Origin: Ferruginibacter albus
GTDB taxonomy: Bacteria > Bacteroidota > Bacteroidia > Chitinophagales > Chitinophagaceae
Length of the DNA stretch: 64,000 bases
NCBI RefSeq assembly: GCF_020042285.1
Contig: NZ_CP083388.1
Coordinates: forward strand, 3,560,001 to 3,624,000
Direction: 5' to 3'
Of the stretch, positions 60,859-64,000 are shown one piece after another (the first letter of the stretch is position 1; each line of letters starts with the position of its first letter). The notes beneath the pieces were generated by a model. The model did no database searches. It was not told where the DNA came from and was given only the letters and a program-made list of their open reading frames with translations. A program made the translations under genes and the position numbers.

Positions 60859-63189
60859 ATGACCAATTACTTAGATGAGCTGAATGAACAGCAAAGAGAG
60901 GCTGTGCTATATATCAACGGACCCTTAATGATCGTTGCAGGCGCCGGAAGCGGAAAAACCAAGGTTTTAACTACCCGTATTGTACATCTAATTAATAGCG
61001 GTGTCGATTCTTTTAATATCCTGGCTTTGACCTTTACCAACAAAGCTGCGGCCGAAATGAAAGAACGTATTGAAAGAATCCTGGGCAATACGGAGGCAAG
61101 GAATTTATATATCGGAACTTTTCACAGCGTGTTTGCAAGAGTATTGCGGGCAGAAGCCAATAAGCTTGGGTATCCCAACAACTTTACTATATACGATTCG
61201 GATGATGCAAAAAGTGTGATCAAAACTGTGATCAACGAAATGGATCTAGACGATAAACAGTACAAACCTAACGTAGTTTATAATCGTATTTCATCGGCCA
61301 AAAACGGGCTGGTTGGTCCGGCTGAATACATCAATGATTGGGCTATTCAACAGGAAGATGCAAGAGCCAATCGACCCATGTTGGGGCAGATCTATGATGC
61401 CTATGCCAAACGTTGCTTTAAAAACGGCGCTATGGATTTTGATGATCTATTGTTTAAGATGTATATCTTATTAAAAAACTTTCCTGAGGTTTTAAGCAAG
61501 TATCAACGCAAGTTTAAATACATTTTAATTGATGAGTACCAGGATACCAACGAAACGCAATATCAAATCATAAAACTATTAGGCGCCATGCACGAAAATG
61601 TTTGCGTGGTAGGTGATGATGCGCAAAGTATCTATAGTTTTAGAGGAGCTACCATTGAAAACATTCTGCAATTTCAAAAAGATTATGATGATGCAAAAGT
61701 GATCAAGCTGGAACAAAATTATCGCAGCACTAAAACCATCTTAAATGTAGCTAATGAGGTGATTGCGAATAATAAGAATCAATTACCTAAAACTTTGTGG
61801 ACAAGCAACGCAGAAGGTGATAAAATAAAGCTTGTTCGCACAGCAACCGATAATGAAGAAGGAAAATTTGTTGCAGATACCATCCAGGAACAAAAGCTGC
61901 GCAATCATTTTTTAAATAATGAGTTTGCTATTTTATATCGTACCAATGCCCAAAGCCGTGCGTTTGAAGAAAGCCTTCGCCGCATGAATATTGCTTATCG
62001 TATTTATGGTGGCTTGTCATTTTATCAACGTAAAGAAATAAAAGATTTTATTGCTTACCTGCGGATAGTTGTAAATCCAAAAGATGAAGAAGCGTTGAAA
62101 CGCATTATTAATTATCCAGTAAGAGGTATTGGTAAAACAACTATAGATAAAGCTGTTCTGTTTGCAAATGAACGAGATATCAGCATGTGGCAGGTGTTGG
62201 AAAGCGCCGCTATGTATGGCTTTAAAGCAGGCACCTTAGAAGCGATCGACAATTTTGTAACAATGATCAAAATGTTTCAAAGTGAATTGCAGAAAAAAAA
62301 TGCATACGATCTGGCAATAATAGTTGGTAAAAGTACCGGCATTGTTAAAGAATTATTCAACGATAAAACAACAGAAGGGTTAGCCCGTTATGAAAATATA
62401 CAGGAATTATTAAACTCTATTAAAGAGTTTACCGAAACGCCGATGAATGAAGAGGATGGCGAGGTAGGTGATAAAGGACTTGGAACTTACCTGCAACAAA
62501 TTACTTTATTGACGGATGCAGATGATGATAAAGGAAATGCTGCTGATGCAGTTAAACTAATGACCATTCACGCAGCTAAAGGGCTGGAGTTTAGTTGCGT
62601 ATTTGTAGCAGGGTTAGAAGAAACACTTTTCCCCAGCGGCATGAGCATTAATACAAGGGAAGAACTGGAAGAAGAAAGACGTTTGTTTTACGTTGCCATT
62701 ACCCGCTCCAAGAAAAAACTATGGTTAACCTATTCCAATGCACGTTACCGTTTTGGTCAGTTACAACAAAATGACCCAAGTCGCTTCTTAGAAGAATTGC
62801 CCGATGAGCATTTAGATAAAAGCTTTGCCGGCGGCGGAATAAAAAATCAATCCGGAAGAACAGGCTGGGGAGCCACAGCGCAACAATGGGGAAGAACAGC
62901 TGCTGCACAAAAAACAGATATACGATACCCGGCTAAACCCACTGCTACACCAACTTATGTAGCGCCCGCCCGCCCGCAGGTGAAAGAGCACGTCCCTTCA
63001 GCCGATTTTATTGCGAGTGATACCAGCAATTTACAAGCAGGGCAAAAAGTGGAACATCAGAAATTTGGCTTTGGCGAAGTGTTAAAAATGGAAGGCGCTG
63101 CACACAATCCAATTGCTACGGTTAAGTTTGAACAGAATGGAGAAAAAAAGATAATGTTGAATTATGCAAAACTTCGAATAATAGAATAA
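60859..63189 (+). CDS. pcrA: UvrD/PcrA/Rep-family ATP-dependent DNA helicase
   Basis: 776 residues from ATG 60859; an upstream in-frame start at 60793 is unlikely because a promoter element lies between. Helicase motif I GAGSGKT (MIVAGAGSGKTKVLTTRI), motif II IDEYQDTN, motif III VGDDAQSIYSFRGA, motif IV EQNYRSTKTI, motif V TIHAAKGLEFSCVFVAGLEETLFPSG and motif VI EERRLFYVAITRSKKKLWLTYS. A C-terminal tail has PcrA-like GQKVEHQKFGFGEVLKMEG. Superfamily 1A 3'-5' helicase for repair and displacing proteins from DNA. Specific name from overall similarity. Confidence 0.9.
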   Translation: MTNYLDELNEQQREAVLYINGPLMIVAGAGSGKTKVLTTRIVHLINSGVDSFNILALTFTNKAAAEMKERIERILGNTEARNLYIGTFHSVFARVLRAEANKLGYPNNFTIYDSDDAKSVIKTVINEMDLDDKQYKPNVVYNRISSAKNGLVGPAEYINDWAIQQEDARANRPMLGQIYDAYAKRCFKNGAMDFDDLLFKMYILLKNFPEVLSKYQRKFKYILIDEYQDTNETQYQIIKLLGAMHENVCVVGDDAQSIYSFRGATIENILQFQKDYDDAKVIKLEQNYRSTKTILNVANEVIANNKNQLPKTLWTSNAEGDKIKLVRTATDNEEGKFVADTIQEQKLRNHFLNNEFAILYRTNAQSRAFEESLRRMNIAYRIYGGLSFYQRKEIKDFIAYLRIVVNPKDEEALKRIINYPVRGIGKTTIDKAVLFANERDISMWQVLESAAMYGFKAGTLEAIDNFVTMIKMFQSELQKKNAYDLAIIVGKSTGIVKELFNDKTTEGLARYENIQELLNSIKEFTETPMNEEDGEVGDKGLGTYLQQITLLTDADDDKGNAADAVKLMTIHAAKGLEFSCVFVAGLEETLFPSGMSINTREELEEERRLFYVAITRSKKKLWLTYSNARYRFGQLQQNDPSRFLEELPDEHLDKSFAGGGIKNQSGRTGWGATAQQWGRTAAAQKTDIRYPAKPTATPTYVAPARPQVKEHVPSADFIASDTSNLQAGQKVEHQKFGFGEVLKMEGAAHNPIATVKFEQNGEKKIMLNYAKLRIIE

Positions 63190-63192
63190 AAA

Positions 63193-63213
63193 AATCCCGC
63201 CTAAAGCGGGATT
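63193..63213. terminator. Bidirectional terminator
   Basis: AATCCCGC, loop CTAAA, GCGGGATT. Plus strand continues CAATTTTTTT, minus strand TTTTTTTATTC. It serves the helicase and the convergent gene. Confidence 0.85.
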
Positions 63214-63230
63214 CAATTTTTTTATTAATT

Positions 63231-64000
63231 CTATTTCTCTGCTTTTGCAAAATACATCAGCGCTGCATTCCCAAAGATCATGCTTTTGTTAGCCGCCTGG
63301 AAAACGGATAAACTCCAGGTATTTTGTCCTGCAGTAATTTTAATATCCCCTCCATTTAAGTTAATAGTGCAATCTAATTGCTGTGAAGATTGTGTGCTAT
63401 AAAATGTAATATTTCCTTTTGCAGAATTGTCGCCTGTTTTTTCAGTTATATTCAGGTATTTTATGATCAGCATATCATCGCTTACAGCGCCGGGTTTGGC
63501 AATGCGCTTATACACACTCCATTTGCCCAAAAGACTGTCCAGTGCTACGTTTACAGGAGCATTGTATTCATCCTGTTTTACCGGGTTTTTCCCCAGGCTT
63601 TCGTACCAAAACTCATCTACTTTTTTTAAGCGATGAATGTATTTATCATTATCATCCAATACCAAAATATTTTTTGCCATTGATTTAATAGTGTACACAT
63701 CTGCAGCCACCATTAAATTATTATCATCGTCAATATCGGCATCCCCGCTTAATGTCATAGTGTTGCTGATGCTGGTACGGGTTTGTACCTTATTGGTATC
63801 TGTAAAGTATAATTGAATGCTATCTGTGAAAGAAACAGGGGCATCACTGCGATCAACACGTTCAAACTCCTGCCATTTTCCTAAAAACTGTTGCAGAGAA
63901 AAATCCGCAGACTTACCCTTCACCACTCTCCTTTGAGCTGGCTTCATCCCTTTCCGGGTTACCTGGGCGTCACTATTTAAGCAAAATAATAAGGTGCCGA
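63231..64000 (-). CDS. Exported protein of unknown function, 5' end outside window
   Basis: The reading frame stays open through the right edge. Before M at 63947 it reads GTLLFCLNSDAQVTRKG, the end of an export signal, so the gene continues beyond 64000 and the internal ATG is not its start. Two related repeats are visible: FLGKWQEFERVD...DSIQLYFTDT and LLGKWSVYKRIA...DDMLIIKYLNI, each a lipocalin-like beta domain opening with LxGKW. No catalytic motif. Convergent with the helicase through the bidirectional terminator. Confidence 0.75.
   Translation of the reverse strand, partial: GTLLFCLNSDAQVTRKGMKPAQRRVVKGKSADFSLQQFLGKWQEFERVDRSDAPVSFTDSIQLYFTDTNKVQTRTSISNTMTLSGDADIDDDNNLMVAADVYTIKSMAKNILVLDDNDKYIHRLKKVDEFWYESLGKNPVKQDEYNAPVNVALDSLLGKWSVYKRIAKPGAVSDDMLIIKYLNITEKTGDNSAKGNITFYSTQSSQQLDCTINLNGGDIKITAGQNTWSLSVFQAANKSMIFGNAALMYFAKAEK

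Noticed and set aside
1-64000. tRNA or rRNA genes and insertion sequences
   Set aside because: I saw no cloverleaf with CCA or TTCRA pattern, no transposase motif and no terminal inverted repeats. A tRNAscan or ISfinder run would be decisive.

Overview
The window looks like chromosomal DNA from a member of the phylum Bacteroidota, most likely a Chitinophagaceae-like soil or freshwater bacterium. The evidence is a SusC/SusD pair, type IX secretion (T9SS) C-terminal tails, promoters of the TTTG...TAnnTTTG class, almost no Shine-Dalgarno sequences, AT-rich sequence, and Bacteroidota-specific families (DUF5606, exosortase with a single small cargo, lmo0937/DUF5670). Both edges cut a gene: a GH92 glycosidase on the left and an exported protein on the right. 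No rRNA, tRNA, CRISPR array, insertion sequence or phage integrase was seen.

Region 1 (1-14.9 kb) is a polysaccharide-utilisation locus on the minus strand. In transcription order it has SusC, SusD, a phosphomannose-isomerase-type protein with an extra N-terminal domain, an MFS sugar transporter, a lipoprotein, a DUF5005/DUF4185-like lipoprotein, an SGNH acetylesterase and a GH92 mannosidase. A GntR/UTRA repressor gene lies upstream. Together they suggest capture, deacetylation and trimming of a mannose-containing glycan, import of the sugar and entry into fructose-6-phosphate. TATGTACATA-type sites before susC and over the regulator's own start suggest local repression.

Region 2 (15-35 kb) is mostly housekeeping: an orphan ParA-like ATPase, two lipoproteins, DNA polymerase I, a DsbA-like oxidoreductase, an outer-membrane receptor/ECF sigma/anti-sigma/Spy-like operon, DUF5606, an M3 peptidase, a Fur/SCO/MerC metal cluster with a candidate operator, GH25, radical SAM/SPASM, MarR, sigma-54 (rpoN) and a PAP2-like membrane protein.

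Region 3 (35-52.5 kb) is a cell-surface region: an L,D-transpeptidase-like protein, an exosortase with an accessory membrane protein and a small candidate cargo, a 2097-residue fibronectin-III protein with a T9SS tail, threonine synthase, a 1220-residue protein with YadA-like head repeats and an S74 intramolecular chaperone, and another T9SS protein. The exosortase neighbourhood is the most interesting part of the window.

Region 4 (52.8-64 kb) has a DUF898/M48 pair, a signalling group (NtrC-type regulator, single-domain response regulator, tiny DUF5670 membrane protein, CHASE3 histidine kinase), a cupredoxin, an ECF sigma factor, a UvrD/PcrA helicase and a truncated exported protein. All family assignments come from reading motifs in the sequence; no database search was run.
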